Made by a program: the position numbers and the translations under genes
In this document: positions 20,029 to 30,376 of the stretch, piece after piece
Layout of the letters: each line of letters starts with the position of its first letter
Position numbering within the stretch: the first letter of the stretch is position 1
The notes under the pieces: model-generated
What the model saw: only the letters and a program-made list of their open reading frames with translations
Told to the model about the DNA's origin: nothing
The model's database searches: none
Source: CAVQOB01 sp963714325
GTDB taxonomy: Bacteria > Pseudomonadota > Alphaproteobacteria > Rhizobiales > Hyphomicrobiaceae
NCBI GenBank assembly: GCA_963714325.1
Contig: CAVQOB010000003.1
Span: forward strand, 434,001 to 498,000
Direction: 5' to 3'
Length of the DNA: 64,000 nt

Positions 20029-20537
20029 ATGCACCCGACTCACAACACGTTGCCCGAAAACATCCGGGCGCAGTCGATTGAGCTACTGAACAAGCATCTG
20101 GCGGCGGCGATCGACCTCCATGCGCAAGCGAAACAGGCGCATTGGAACGTGCGCGGACCCGGGTTCATTGCCATCCATGCGCTTTTTGACAACGTCGCCG
20201 AGGACGTCGAGAAATATCCGGAGATGCTTGCCGAGCGTGCGGGCGGCCTCGGCGGAACGGCGCATGGCACCATTCAAGTGGCAACGGAACGCTCCTTCCT
20301 CATCCCTTATGATCTTGGTATCGCTGACGAGAGCAGTCACGTCTTTGCGGTGTCGGCGGCGCTGGCCGCATTTGGTCAATCCGCGCGCGATGCGATCGGC
20401 CGTGCGACAACCTATGGCGATGTCGATACCGCCGATATGTTTACCGAAATCTCACGCGGCATCGATAAGCAACTTGGTTTGTCAGATCGCATGCAGCACC
20501 CAAATCGCGAAACCCAATGTCGTCGAATTGCGAATGA
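20029..20537 (+). pseudogene. dps: Dps-like ferritin, frameshift near the C-terminus
   Basis: MHPTHNTLPENIRAQSIELL then the Dps ferroxidase region AKQAHWNVRGPGFIAIHALF (His and Trp of the inter-subunit iron site) and DNVAEDVEKYPEMLAERAGG. The frame is intact to EISRGIDKQLG at about 20475, then shifts by one base: the alternative frame reads WFVRSHAAPKS and stops at 20537, matching the LWFVE-type family ending. Uncorrected, the protein runs on into unrelated sequence for about 100 residues. It protects DNA and stores iron in starved cells. The core fold is complete, so partial function is conceivable. Confidence 0.78.
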
Positions 20538-20668
20538 CCGGAACGGCAGCCGCGGCTGCGAACTCACTCGCCTAGAACGTGTCAGAGCGACCACGGACAC
20601 CGCCAATCGCTTGGCCATAGTGACCGAGCGCGTCTTCGGTAGGCCGAATGTTGAACAAGGAGTTGAAA

Positions 20669-21087
20669 ATGAGCAAATCCAACGCGATGTCGCACAGAAT
20701 TCCGCACCGCGCCCTGATTGTCGTCGCGGACGGCGCAGGCGCCCGCTACTTCCGGAACTCGGGCAACGAGAGCAAGATTGAGCTGTCTGACGATGGTGGA
20801 CTGAAGCCAAAGAGATTGAGCGACGACGGGCCGGCGGGGAAGAACCCACCGGAGCGGTCGAGCCATGAGACGGACGAGGCGACCTTCGCGAAACAGCTGG
20901 CCAACGAACTTTATCGCCGTGCCCAAGCGCGAGATTTTGAGGCCCTTGTTTTGATCGCCGATCCGCAGACCTTGGGACAGATCCGCTCGTTACTCACAAG
21001 GAGGTTCAAACACGGCTGGTGTCTGAGATCGCCAAGACGCTCACCAAAGCTTCGATCACAGATATTCAAGGCGCATTGAAACAGTGA
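20669..21087 (+). pseudogene. host-attachment-family protein, one frameshift
   Basis: MSKSNAMSHRIPHRALIVVA then DGAGARYFRN is the beginning of the host-attachment protein family (PF10116/PF18856 type), small soluble proteins often found in stress regulons. LVLIADPQTLGQIRSLL ends the first frame near 20993. A one-base shift gives HKEVQTRLVSEIAKTLTKAS and ITDIQGALKQ, the family ending, with TGA at 21087. ATG 20669 has ACAAGGAG upstream. Mechanism of the family is poorly understood despite its name. Confidence 0.72.
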
Positions 21088-21190
21088 TGACTTGCAATCG
21101 ATACGCGACCGGCGTTCCGAGACAAGCGAAGCATACACGATCGCGCACTGTACCTCCAAGTGATCTGCATCCAACAGGCGACCTGAAATA

Positions 21191-21555
21191 ATGAGCGCAC
21201 TCCGGGTCTATTGGTAGAGGACGATACGCTACTTGGTTCGCTGCTCGTCGATGTGCTCGAAGGCATGGGTTATAGTGTCTGTGCGATCGAGGCGACTGAG
21301 GTCGCGGCCGTGGCCGCTGCGCACCGCTGCAACCAGACTTAATGCTCGTCGACGTCCAATTGGCTGCTGGAAATGGCATTGCGGCCGTCGAAGAAATTCT
21401 CAAAACGGGCTTCGTCCCGCACGTATTCTACAGCGGCGATATCTCGGGAGATCCAAGCCTTGCGGCCAAGCGCCGTCGCCATTCAGAAGCCATTCCGCGT
21501 CCCGGATCTTGCTGGAGCTATTGACTGCGCGCTCGGGCGCTCGGCCCCGACGTGA
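21191..21555 (+). pseudogene. single-domain response regulator, frameshifted
   Basis: MSALRV, then after one inserted base LLVEDDTLLGSLLVDVLEGM, IEATEVAAVAAAHRC; another shift gives LMLVDVQLAAGNGIAAVEEI and PHVFYSGDISGD; a third gives AVAIQKPFRVPDLAGAIDCA. The acidic pair (EDD), the phospho-acceptor in LMLVDVQL and the KPF lysine are all present. It is a stand-alone receiver of about 120 residues, similar in type to the intact one at 26380. Three or four shifts make it non-functional as read. Confidence 0.65.
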
Positions 21556-21783
21556 CGAGCGATCGTTGTTGTACGCGATCCCGCACGAGCGCCCGCGCCG
21601 ACAACGGCTTGCGCAATATCAATTCGCGGACTATCGCGAAGCTCGGGTCGTCTCTGATTCGGAATGCACGCGCTTGGCGCCATCCACAGTTGTGATCGCG
21701 CCAAGACAATTGGAAGCTGTCGGATCTCATGACGGGTGCAACAGCTGCGGCGACCTGCTGCACCGATGCGTTCGATGATGTTT

Positions 21784-21981
21784 CTACGATTTATTTCCAA
21801 CGGCTCTTCGCAGCGCGGCCAGCATCCTTTGCCTCAGCACCGGGTTTTGGACGCCCCCCGCAACCTCGTCGACCTTGCCGCTAGCCGCAGTTTTTCTATT
21901 GCCGACGATCTTGCCGACGGCGGTCTTAATCTGCCCCTTGATTTTTTGGGCAGCGCCCTTAATGCGATTTTTGTCGACCAT
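21784..21981 (-). pseudogene. CsbD-family stress protein, C-terminal frameshift
   Basis: MVDKNRIKGAAQKIKGQIKT and TAASGKVDEVAGGVQNPV are typical CsbD (general stress protein) residues. After VQNPV the reading frame departs; the adjacent frame gives AEAKDAGRAAKSRWK and a stop at 21791, the normal family tail. As read, the protein is 65 residues with an altered tail. ATG 21981 has GGAGAACTGACC upstream. CsbD proteins are small, hydrophilic and stress-induced. Confidence 0.72.
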
Positions 21982-22015
21982 GGTCAGTTCTCCGGTTCTG
22001 GCGTCGGTTGCAGGT

Positions 22016-22249
22016 TCAGTGAGCGCGACGTTCATAACGATGCGATCGACGTTCCAATCGCGTAATGGGCCTTTGGAACGCGACTTGGTTCGAAACTGGT
22101 GGACCACCGTGCAGTATGCCGAGATCGTTGATGAAGTCGGCGAGCTCTGTAACCGTAGCGCCTCCCGCCAATTGAAACTGATGCACGCGATCTCCGAAGT
22201 CGACTGTCACGGACGTCAGTTGCGAATGGGGAATTTGTGCGTTGAGCAT
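22016..22249 (-). CDS. small conserved hypothetical protein
   Basis: 77 residues: MLNAQIPHSQLTSVTVDFGD, then VHQFQLAGGATVTELADFIN, a beta-strand-rich start followed by a helix of the kind seen in short ubiquitin-like folds. The last 25 residues become arginine-rich (RLERRSHRYERRAH) and may be frameshifted like neighbouring genes. ATG 22249 follows AGAGGTTC. I recall similar short proteins in Bradyrhizobium-type stress loci but cannot name a function. Confidence 0.5.
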   Translation of the reverse strand: MLNAQIPHSQLTSVTVDFGDRVHQFQLAGGATVTELADFINDLGILHGGPPVSNQVAFQRPITRLERRSHRYERRAH

Positions 22250-22751
22250 GAACCTCTCCGAACTGGTGGCTGAGCAATATGCACTCGGAGTGGCCGGGCG
22301 GCGGGCGTCCGCATCTTGGACATTCGTCCGACCGGACCGACGAACTTGTCAGCCAAACTTAGTCCGTCACAAAATGTCAGCGATAGACTCGGAAACTACT
22401 CAGATCGACGTTCCGTGAGACCGTCCTGCTCGCCATGGGACTGGTCGACGGAGCCGCTCGGTCGCACGCGCTTGTCAAGACTGGCGGGCGTTACCCAATG
22501 CTATGCCTCGAAGCTGTCTCTGCGTAAATTCCGAGTCTGCACGCCGATATGCGCTCGCTATATAAAAAACTCGGCACAGGAGCGGTAGTGTGGTCGGCGC
22601 GGCGGAAAACGGCTCGAGTGGCAAGCTCTCGTGTGTCGCTCAAATTTCTTATGACAATCGTCGTCGTCGCAATGCGGCCGGAGTCAGCACCATCCGATTG
22701 CCTGTTGTCGATGAGCACGATGCGGGAGGTAACCTTCCCGGAGAGACCCTA
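22250..22751. other. no supported gene; possible decayed frame
   Basis: Short plus-strand stretches such as LLAMGLVDGAARSHALVKTG (about 22425-22500) look protein-like but stop quickly. I could not assign a family. The last 150 bases are the leader of the 22752 gene. Confidence 0.35.
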
Positions 22752-23189
22752 ATGGCTGAGAATGAGTCGCAAATGTCTGATCCGTCACAACACCGGCGAA
22801 TGGCGCTGTCGCGGTGGGACTATGAGGGCGGTGCCGGACCTCGCGGCCCGCAAGAAGGCGCGGACTTGCAGGACGGACAATCGCAGGAATTGCCCCTCAC
22901 CAATGCCGAATTGGTGCAGCTGCGCATCCGCGTCATTGCGCTCGAAAACCTTCTGATCGCATTGCTCGCTGATGCTTCGGATCAACAACTCAACCGTATC
23001 CGCGACATGGCGGCGTTTATTGTGCCCAGGCCCGGATTTACCCGTCATCCGTTGACCATCCATGCTGCGGCGGAGATGGTCAGTCTCGTCGAGCGTTCGG
23101 GCCATTTCCGCAGCACGAGCCGCACATCCGCGGGCGAGCCAGAGGCCAATACGCCGAATGAACACGCCGCAACGGTGAGGGGGCTATGA
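22752..23189 (+). CDS. conserved hypothetical protein, helical
   Basis: 145 residues, MAENESQMSDPSQHRRMALS. A disordered N-terminal third is followed by a long amphipathic helix (NAELVQLRIRVIALENLLIA) and a PRPGFTRHPLTIHAAAEMVS segment. One of the few undamaged genes of this tract. ATG 22752 is 7 bases after CGGAGAG. The frame is open further upstream but without a family-like sequence. The coiled helix suggests a small oligomeric or adaptor role; function not recognised. Confidence 0.6.
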   Translation: MAENESQMSDPSQHRRMALSRWDYEGGAGPRGPQEGADLQDGQSQELPLTNAELVQLRIRVIALENLLIALLADASDQQLNRIRDMAAFIVPRPGFTRHPLTIHAAAEMVSLVERSGHFRSTSRTSAGEPEANTPNEHAATVRGL

Positions 23190-23422
23190 GTAGTTTCCAA
23201 ATCTGCACGGCTGGTTCCAAATCTGATTGATTATGGTTGCAGCAGTGCCGTACCGCGCGCGCGCAGCCCGTCAGTGCTCCATCGCATGCCGACACTATCA
23301 TCATTGGCGCGATCGCTAACGTCATAGCCAGCTAGGGTCAGTAAAGTGATCCGTGCCGGGTTTCGCCAGCCACGATATGTTAGTTTTGTCCCGAGATACG
23401 GCTTGCGCAAAGGAGGCAACCG

Positions 23423-26390
23423 ATGAACCAGCCCGAGCGCCCGTTCACGCAACTCCGCGCCGCACAGCTCGCGGCCATCGTGACAACGAGCAATGACGCC
23501 ATCGTTAGCACGACACTCGATCACGTCGTATGCACCTGGAACATGGGTGCTGAGCGGTTGTTTGGCTATATGGAAGCTGAAGTGGTCGGACGCAATCTTG
23601 TCACGCTGATTGTCCCGGACGACTGTGTTGAGGAACTGACACTGATCCATAATGCCTTGCGCGAGGGGCGACGTTCCCCCTTGAGAGAGACCAACCGCCG
23701 CCGGAAAGATGGCAGCCTCATTGCCGTCGAAATCAATGCCTCTTCGATGTTCGATCATGCCAACCAGGTATCGGGCATTTCGGTCATCTTTCGCGATCTG
23801 ACTGAGCGGCGTCAGGCCGAGTCGGTGATCCGCTCCAACGACGCAAAGTTGCGGCTCGGAATGTCCGTCGCTGGCGTAGGGATAGGAACGGTGGACTATG
23901 TTGGAGGAAGCATAACGTTGGATAGCATGGCCGCCGCCATGTTCGATCTGCCGGCGAATGTGCCGATCCCGCGCAGCACGGTACATACCCGCATTCATCC
24001 TGATGATGCGTCCATCATTGCGACGAGCATTGCCGCAGCCCTTGACCCGACCGGCAGCGGGTTTGTGGCGGTAGAACATCGAATTGTGCGGCTTGATGGT
24101 TCGGTGTGTTGGGTTGCCGTGCGCAAGCAAGTGGAATTTGCAGAACCTCAAACGGGAGGCACCAGGCGCGCAACATCGGCTGTGCTCGCGCTGCGCGATA
24201 TCTCCGAGAGAAAGGAGGCCGCCTCGTCCCTCAGCATGAGTGAAGCACGGTATCGTTCGGCGCTTGCGGCAGGAGGAATGGTCACTTGGGAGACCGATCT
24301 TATTGCGCGAACCAGAACTTGGACTAAGGAAAGTTTGGCGCTATTCGGGTTGACCCTTCCGGATGGTCGCGGTCAGGTTGGTGGGGACGCCGACGAATAT
24401 CGTTCTGTGATGCATCCTGAGGACCGCCATCTGGTCAAGCAATTCCACGAGCAAGCGGATCGGGAAGATTGGTTCTCGGCCGAATATCGCATCGTCCGGT
24501 CGGACGGGGCAATCCGCTGGATCTCGGGCAATGGCCTGGTTGTTGCGCGCACGTCGGATGGCAAAGCCCATCACGTCGTTAGCATCGTCGCCGATATTTC
24601 AGAACGCAAAAATCTGGAAAGCAGAGATTCGATCATCAGAGCAGCGATATCGCCGACTTTTTGAAGCAGCCCACGACGGCGTACTCATCATCGCCCCTGA
24701 CACGCGCAAAATTATTGACGCCAATCCATTCATGACTGAGTTGCTCGGCTATTCCCGCGACGAATTGATCGGCAAGGAGCTGTTCGAGATTGGATTGCTC
24801 AAGGATGAAGTCGCCAGCAGGGAGATGGTCGAAAAACTGAAGAAGACGCACCAAATCCGATACGAAGACTTGCCGCTTGAAAGTCAAGAGGGACAGCATC
24901 AGCAAGTCGAAGTGGTGGCGAATCTCTACGATGAGGGCGACCACACCGTCATCCAATGCAACATCCGCGAAATCACGGCGCGTAAGCAGGCGGAAGCCTT
25001 GGCAGCGCAGAATGCAGCATTGTTCGCCACACTCGTTGAACAGGCACCCAGCGGGATGTATGTCATCGACGCCCAGTTTCGCATGCTGCAAATAAATGCT
25101 CGAGCGCTGCCGGTCTTCGCCACTGTACAAAACGTGATTGGTCGCGACTTCGAGGAGATCGTGCGCATCCTCTGGGGACGTGACATTGGTGACCCGATCG
25201 TCGATGTTTTCCGGAACACGCTGGCAACGGGTGAACGCCATGTGTCGCCACAGTTCCATGCAAAGCGCCACGATCTCGAAGTGGAACAAGCCTACGAATG
25301 GGAGACGCAGCGCGTCATCCTCGCAGATGGACAGTTCGGCGTGGTCTGCTATTTCAACGATGTGACCGAACGCAAGCGGGCCAGCGACGTTCTGGCCGAA
25401 CGCGAAGCCCATGTTCGGAGCATTCTCGACAACACCGTCGCGTTTGTTGGCCTCATGGATAACGAGGGCACGCTTCTGCAAGTCAACACGTCAGCGCTGG
25501 CGGCCTCTGGCAGTACGCGGGAGGACCTCGTCGGTCGGAAATTCTGGCATGCCGGGTTATGGTCTCACGACGTGGCGGAAGTGGCGCGCTTGAAGGAGTC
25601 TATTGCGCGCGCTGCGGCTGGCGAGACCGTGCGTTACGACGTCGTTATACGAGCGGCGGGTGACGTGCTAATGGATGTCGACTTCATGTTGGCGCCGGTT
25701 CGCAATGCCGCCGGCGCCGTGACGCTGCTGGTGCCGTCTGGCGTGGATATCACCGAACGCAAGCGGGCGGAGAAGCACAACGCGCTGCTGATGGCCGAGG
25801 TCAATCACCGGTCGATGAACCTGCTTGCCGTCGTCCAAGCCGTGGCGCGGCAAACAGCGCGTAATGGCGATCCGGCAACCTTCGTCAGCCGCCTGTCGGA
25901 TCGCATCGACGGGCTCGCGGCCAGCCAGGACCTGCTGATCAAGAATGAGTGGCGGGGTGTCGAGATCTCAGACCTGATCCAGGCACAATTGGCTGTTTTC
26001 CGAGATTTGATTGGTACGCGGGTTTTTCTCGGTGGACCGCGCGCGCGCCTCACACCCGCCGCCGCCCAGGGAATTGGCATGGCATTGCATGAGTTGGCCA
26101 CAAACGCCGCCAAGCATGGAGCGCTCTCAAATGGCGACGGGCGCGTTCATATTTCCTGGCACATCGCCGCTGAAAAGGAGGCCAACTTCGCGATGCGATG
26201 GCTTGAGGAGGGCGGCCCTAAAGTCGCACCCCCAACGCGCAAGGGCTTCGGCCAGACGGTGATCGGACGTATGGCGGAAGCGGCGGTCGAGGGTACCGTC
26301 GAAATCAATTACGAGGAAAATGGATTGTCCTGGACCTTGCGATCGCCCGTCGCTGAAACGCTGGAAAGGCGACGCGTCGATGCTTACTGA
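23423..26390 (+). pseudogene. six-PAS HWE histidine kinase with one frameshift
   Basis: Frame one (23423-24664) has three PAS/PAC units ending RDLTERRQ, RDISERKE and ADISERKN. One extra base within GGAAAGC near 24620 moves the reading to a second frame that continues AEIRSSEQRYRRLFEAAHDG with three more PAS units (REITARKQ, NDVTERKR, VDITERKR) and the HWE core. The core has acceptor His in EVNHRSMNLLAVVQAV, N-box ALHELATNAAKHGALS, and W-L-E in MRWLEEGGP. No transmembrane segments, so it is a cytoplasmic sensor of about 990 residues. As read, the kinase half would need its own start. It overlaps the receiver gene at 26380 by 11 bases, so the pair is translationally coupled. Confidence 0.8.
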
Positions 26391-26766
26391 TAACTTGCCA
26401 ATCGACACCCGACCGCCAGCGCGCATTCTCATCATTGAGGACGAGCCGCTCCTCGCGCTTGATCTGGAGGACACGCTGGTCGACGCCGGTTTCGCGGTGG
26501 CTGGCACTGCCAGAACGCTTGCTATGGCCCTCGCGTTGATTGACTCGGCCAAATATGACGCCGCAATCGTTGATGCCAATCTTGGTGGAGTGAGCGCAAG
26601 TCCCGCAGCTTCTGCTTTGTCGGCACTCGGCGTGCCCTATATCGTGTTCTCGGGGTATTCACCCGAGCAACACCGGGGACCCTTTCCGGATGCACATTTT
26701 ATTCAAAAACCATGCCGACCCGACCAGCTTGTTCAGGCCCTCACCTCGATCGTCGTCAGGCGATAG
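26380..26766 (+). CDS. single-domain response regulator
   Basis: 128 residues. A stand-alone CheY-like receiver: acidic pocket IIEDEPLLALDLEDTL, phospho-acceptor in YDAAIVDANLGG, Thr/Ser position in YIVFSGYSPEQ, and lysine in FIQKPCRPDQL. No output domain, so it probably acts as a phosphate shuttle or sink for the HWE kinase whose end it overlaps. HWE kinases with such single-domain receivers are common in the alphaproteobacterial stress network. ATG 26380 is chosen over an earlier in-frame ATG because it lies at the end of the kinase gene with AAAGG upstream and matches the usual receiver start. Confidence 0.82.
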   Translation: MLTDNLPIDTRPPARILIIEDEPLLALDLEDTLVDAGFAVAGTARTLAMALALIDSAKYDAAIVDANLGGVSASPAASALSALGVPYIVFSGYSPEQHRGPFPDAHFIQKPCRPDQLVQALTSIVVRR

Positions 26767-26955
26767 ACACCATCAGGACTGCCTCGCCGCATCGACGACG
26801 GACTCGCGGATTGTTGCGCGACCGTAAGTCCGGACTCGCCAACTGGCACCACATCCAATGATCGTTCAGCGGTCTGACCGAACAACGAACGCACCACGAC
26901 GCATCCCCCGGGGTAAGAACTACCCCGAGGGACACTACGTCTGGTGATTGCCGAT

Positions 26956-27415
26956 TTACTTGGCAATTGGCGGTAGCGTTTTGACTTGATCCGCCGTCAT
27001 GGTCAGCGTGACGGTTGACTCTCCAAGTCGAAAGTCTGACGGCATCAAGCGCACCCGGGTCTCACCCATGCCGAGGAAGCCGCCAATGTCGGCGTGCATT
27101 TCGGTCACCTTGCCAGAGGAGTTCGCGTGCGAACGCTGCAACTTCGCCAAGGTTCTTACCGTCGGAACTGTAGACAACTTTGTCAATCCAGGCTTTGGCC
27201 TGCGCGTCGGTCAACGTAAGCGATGTCGACGAGAAGGACGGCGCGGTGACGCTCGGTGGTGTCATTGTCGTGGATGGTGCCGTCGGCACATTTTTCTCGA
27301 TGGTCGTCGTCGGGGGTGGCACTGTTCCCGGCGTATTGGTCGGTGGCACGATCTGCGCGAACGCACTCGTTGCAAAGAGTGTCGTAAAGACGAAAACTGG
27401 CGTGATCAATTTCAT
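26956..27415 (-). pseudogene. secreted PRC-barrel-like protein, one frameshift
   Basis: MKLITPVFVFTTLFATSAFA is a signal peptide; a Pro/Thr-rich linker follows, then LTDAQAKAWIDKVVYSSDGK and NLGEVAAF in one frame. After a one-base shift near 27130, NSSGKVTEMHADIGGFLGMG and TRVRLMPSDFRL follow, ending at TAA 26956. The joined C-terminal half is a PRC-barrel, a small beta domain often found in stress or photosynthetic-complex proteins. A near-consensus EcfG promoter lies 70 bases upstream. Confidence 0.7.
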
Positions 27416-27484
27416 GACCGCACTCCAATGTGAGTTGTTGTTGAGCTTGTCCGGGCACGCCACAAGGGCAGCCCTTGATCTATA

Positions 27485-27509
27485 AACCGCGGCGCGCGGG
27501 AATAGTTCC
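27485..27509 (-). promoter_or_regulatory. near-consensus EcfG-type promoter
   Basis: On the minus strand GGAAC (27509-27505) and GGTT (27488-27485) are 16 bases apart, one mismatch from CGTT. It faces the PRC-barrel gene at 27415. Confidence 0.4.
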
Positions 27510-27583
27510 CAACGCGCGAACCGGCACATCGATTCCACGACAGGTGCCGTTGAACTGCTCGTGGTGCGATTTGTGCGTGCCGG

Positions 27584-28315
27584 CTATTCGATCTGCAAAC
27601 CGCCGCGACCGTCGGGAAGAGCGGATGCTGAGGGGCGTGTTGAGCGCCCTCCATAAATTTGAATAGCCCCGAGCACATCGCCGTCAGAAAGATCGGCGCG
27701 CGTCTCATGATAGCGGAACGACATCAGGTGTCCGCGCTCGTCGGGATGGTCGAGGCCGATCGCATGGCCAATTTCGTGACTGATCGTATGCACGAGATCG
27801 TAAACTTTAAGGTCGCCGTTAAAACCAATCTTCCATCGTTTTTGCGGATTAAGGCAAATCTGCGCACTGGAAATCGGGCTGATGGTTGGATCGCGCGAGG
27901 AACCGATAACGACGTTCGTGTACGCGAAGCCTAAAGGATCAGCTTGCTCGCCGATGACGATATCAGCGCTTGTATCGTCGAGCACCTCGATAAACGTAAT
28001 GTCGACGACGTTCTGCCACCGTTGAAAAGCCGCAGCAGCCGCACGTCTGAACGCTTCTGGATCTATCCCGGAGTTCTGCAACAGTGCGGTGACCGGGCGG
28101 ATCCGCCCACAGTTTACGGCGTCCTTGGTCACAACAAGCTGCTTCGCCAAGGCATAGCGCAGTACGATGCGGCCGTTGGCGGCGGGGGGTTGCCATCGCA
28201 CAAGGACCCTTTCGATCGATAAATGGCGATAGGGTTCCGCATGCGCAATTACGGTCGCAAACAGTGCGCTTCCCCCAATCCAAGCGACCCCGATGACTTT
28301 CCCAAGTCTCTGCAT
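27584..28315 (-). CDS. matrixin-like secreted metalloprotease
   Basis: 243 residues from ATG 28315. An N-terminal hydrophobic signal (VIGVAWIGGSALFATVIA) then a metzincin domain: zinc motif HEIGHAIGLDH (about residue 195) and a downstream Met-turn HLMSFRY. ICLNPQKRW and the DITFIEVLDDTSADIVIG strand fit matrixin (M10A-like) folds. Its length leaves room for only the catalytic domain. The frame is open upstream without family-like sequence. Likely a periplasmic or secreted protease; substrate unknown. It is intact although neighbouring genes are shifted. Confidence 0.78.
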   Translation of the reverse strand: MQRLGKVIGVAWIGGSALFATVIAHAEPYRHLSIERVLVRWQPPAANGRIVLRYALAKQLVVTKDAVNCGRIRPVTALLQNSGIDPEAFRRAAAAAFQRWQNVVDITFIEVLDDTSADIVIGEQADPLGFAYTNVVIGSSRDPTISPISSAQICLNPQKRWKIGFNGDLKVYDLVHTISHEIGHAIGLDHPDERGHLMSFRYHETRADLSDGDVLGAIQIYGGRSTRPSASALPDGRGGLQIE

Positions 28316-28550
28316 CGCAATGCGCCCCCCGGTTGCATGATCGAAGGAAACCCGATCAGTTTGGCCTGACGAGAGCAAGACCAATGTGAACAAATGGAAC
28401 GATCCGCCGCAGGATTGGGTGCTTCTTGGGCACACAAGTTGCCCGATCACAACATGCAAGGGGCACAAACGCGTTCACACCTTTGAGCGTGTTATCGCGA
28501 GGGTTGGCCGCGCGGCACTGATAGTGCGCTGGCGATGGCATTCAGCGCAT

Positions 28551-28575
28551 GGAACGAAAACCGCCAATTGGCGTT
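28551..28575 (+). promoter_or_regulatory. EcfG-type promoter
   Basis: GGAAC 28551-28555 and CGTT 28572-28575 with 16 bases between, an exact match, 97 bases upstream of the 26-residue membrane peptide at 28673. Confidence 0.62.
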
Positions 28576-28672
28576 TCCGTTCCAAGCTGACCAGCGCGTG
28601 CAAGACCAGATCGAAACCCAATCGCGTATGAGCGGACTGACCGCAAATTCTGTCACCGAGATGGAGCCGACC

Positions 28673-28753
28673 ATGATGAAGCCAATTGTGTTGTGGGTAG
28701 CAGGTGTTCCCATTCTGGGCATCGTCCTCCTAAAAGTGTTTGGACTGATCTAG
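28673..28753 (+). CDS. 26-residue membrane peptide
   Basis: MMKPIVLWVAGVPILGIVLL plus KVFGLI: one hydrophobic helix with a lysine near each end. GGAG lies 6 bases before the ATG; a second ATG follows immediately. A longer in-frame upstream extension exists but has ordinary non-coding composition, and the promoter at 28551 lies within it. Small peptides of this type occur widely in Rhizobiales without a known role. Confidence 0.6.
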   Translation: MMKPIVLWVAGVPILGIVLLKVFGLI

Positions 28754-28868
28754 TCCACCGGAGACGGATGTGCGGTCGCAAACGGGGCTGGCTAACGCCA
28801 GAATGGCACCGGACCGGAGCGTTTCGATTGCAACCGAATGCGTTCACTGCGTTAGACGGTCGCGAGCC

Positions 28869-29373
28869 ATGCTGACAACAAAGAAAGACCTCCGTGGCGG
28901 GCGATCGGTGTGGGCTGATAGCGCCCATATTGCGCTTCGCTATCGTGCAGCTGAGCGCGCATATCGGCGTTCGTTTCGGGCCGTGAAGAACCTCGGACAG
29001 CTCATCCAGCGGCACGCGATCGCCTGTGCGTGGACGCAGCGCGAGGCGCTCTATCTCGCCGGCGATGCGATGGGCTGGAGGGCGCTGCAGACAGAAGCGA
29101 CGTATCGCGCAAAAAGCGGGTTACCCTCGCAATTTGTTCCAGCTGCCACACTCGCTCAAAATTCGGCATCGAAAAAACCGGAGCCATTCTATCGCAGGGT
29201 GCGGCGGACCTGAACCCTACCCAACTCACCGCCGGGTGTCTTCGGGCAGCCCGGCGCTTCGGTGCGCGGCTCAATACGCCTCACGACGTCGTCTCTGTCG
29301 ACGCATCGCGCGCTGGCGTGCGGCTCACGACGGCGAGCGGCGGCATGGTTGCTGCGCAGCGCGTGCGGGGCTC
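28869..29373 (+). pseudogene. FAD-dependent oxidoreductase fragment
   Basis: AERAYRRSFRAVKNLGQLIQ and REALYLAGDAMGWRALQTEA, then after a one-base shift near 29155 KFGIEKTGAILSQGAADLNP and TQLTAGCLRAARRFGARLNT, RAGVRLTTASGGMVAAQRV. This is the middle portion of a DadA-type flavoprotein oxidase. The N-terminal dinucleotide-binding motif and the C-terminal half are missing, so it is truncated at both ends as well as shifted. It breaks off directly into integrase sequence, evidence of a deletion or recombination join. Confidence 0.6.
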
Positions 29374-29388
29374 TGTCCGCTGGTTGCG

Positions 29389-30065
<677 letters not shown>

Positions 30066-30376
30066 ATCCATACTGGGTAACGGCCACGCTAGGCGACCGG
30101 AAGCCGTCTTATGCACAAAAGCTTCGCCCATTGCAAGCGCTACTGCGGCGGCGTTGGCAGGGCCGGCTTTTTGTTGTTCCATGGGCGGCCAAGCGGTTGA
30201 AATACTGCGATATTGCCGGGGCCGTGCAAAGGACATTGCAACCCCTGAGAACTCTGATTAGGTCTATCGGTAAGCGCCGTTTGGTTGGACGCTGCGTGCG
30301 CGATCGGCGCACGGCAGGGCTGTTGTGTCGCGCGATAAAAAAACCAATGCCGCCCAAATTGGGGATTTTGCCGACT
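30066..30376. other. leader between tRNA-Gly and deacylase gene
   Basis: No supported gene. The reading frame of the deacylase is open through it but without family-like sequence. It must contain promoters for the tRNA (minus) and for the plus-strand operon. Confidence 0.4.

Noticed and set aside
10161..22000. Programmed ribosomal frameshifting as the reason for the split genes
   Set aside because: Too many shifts, in both directions, at differing sequences and without slippery heptamers or consistent stems; artefact or decay is far more likely.
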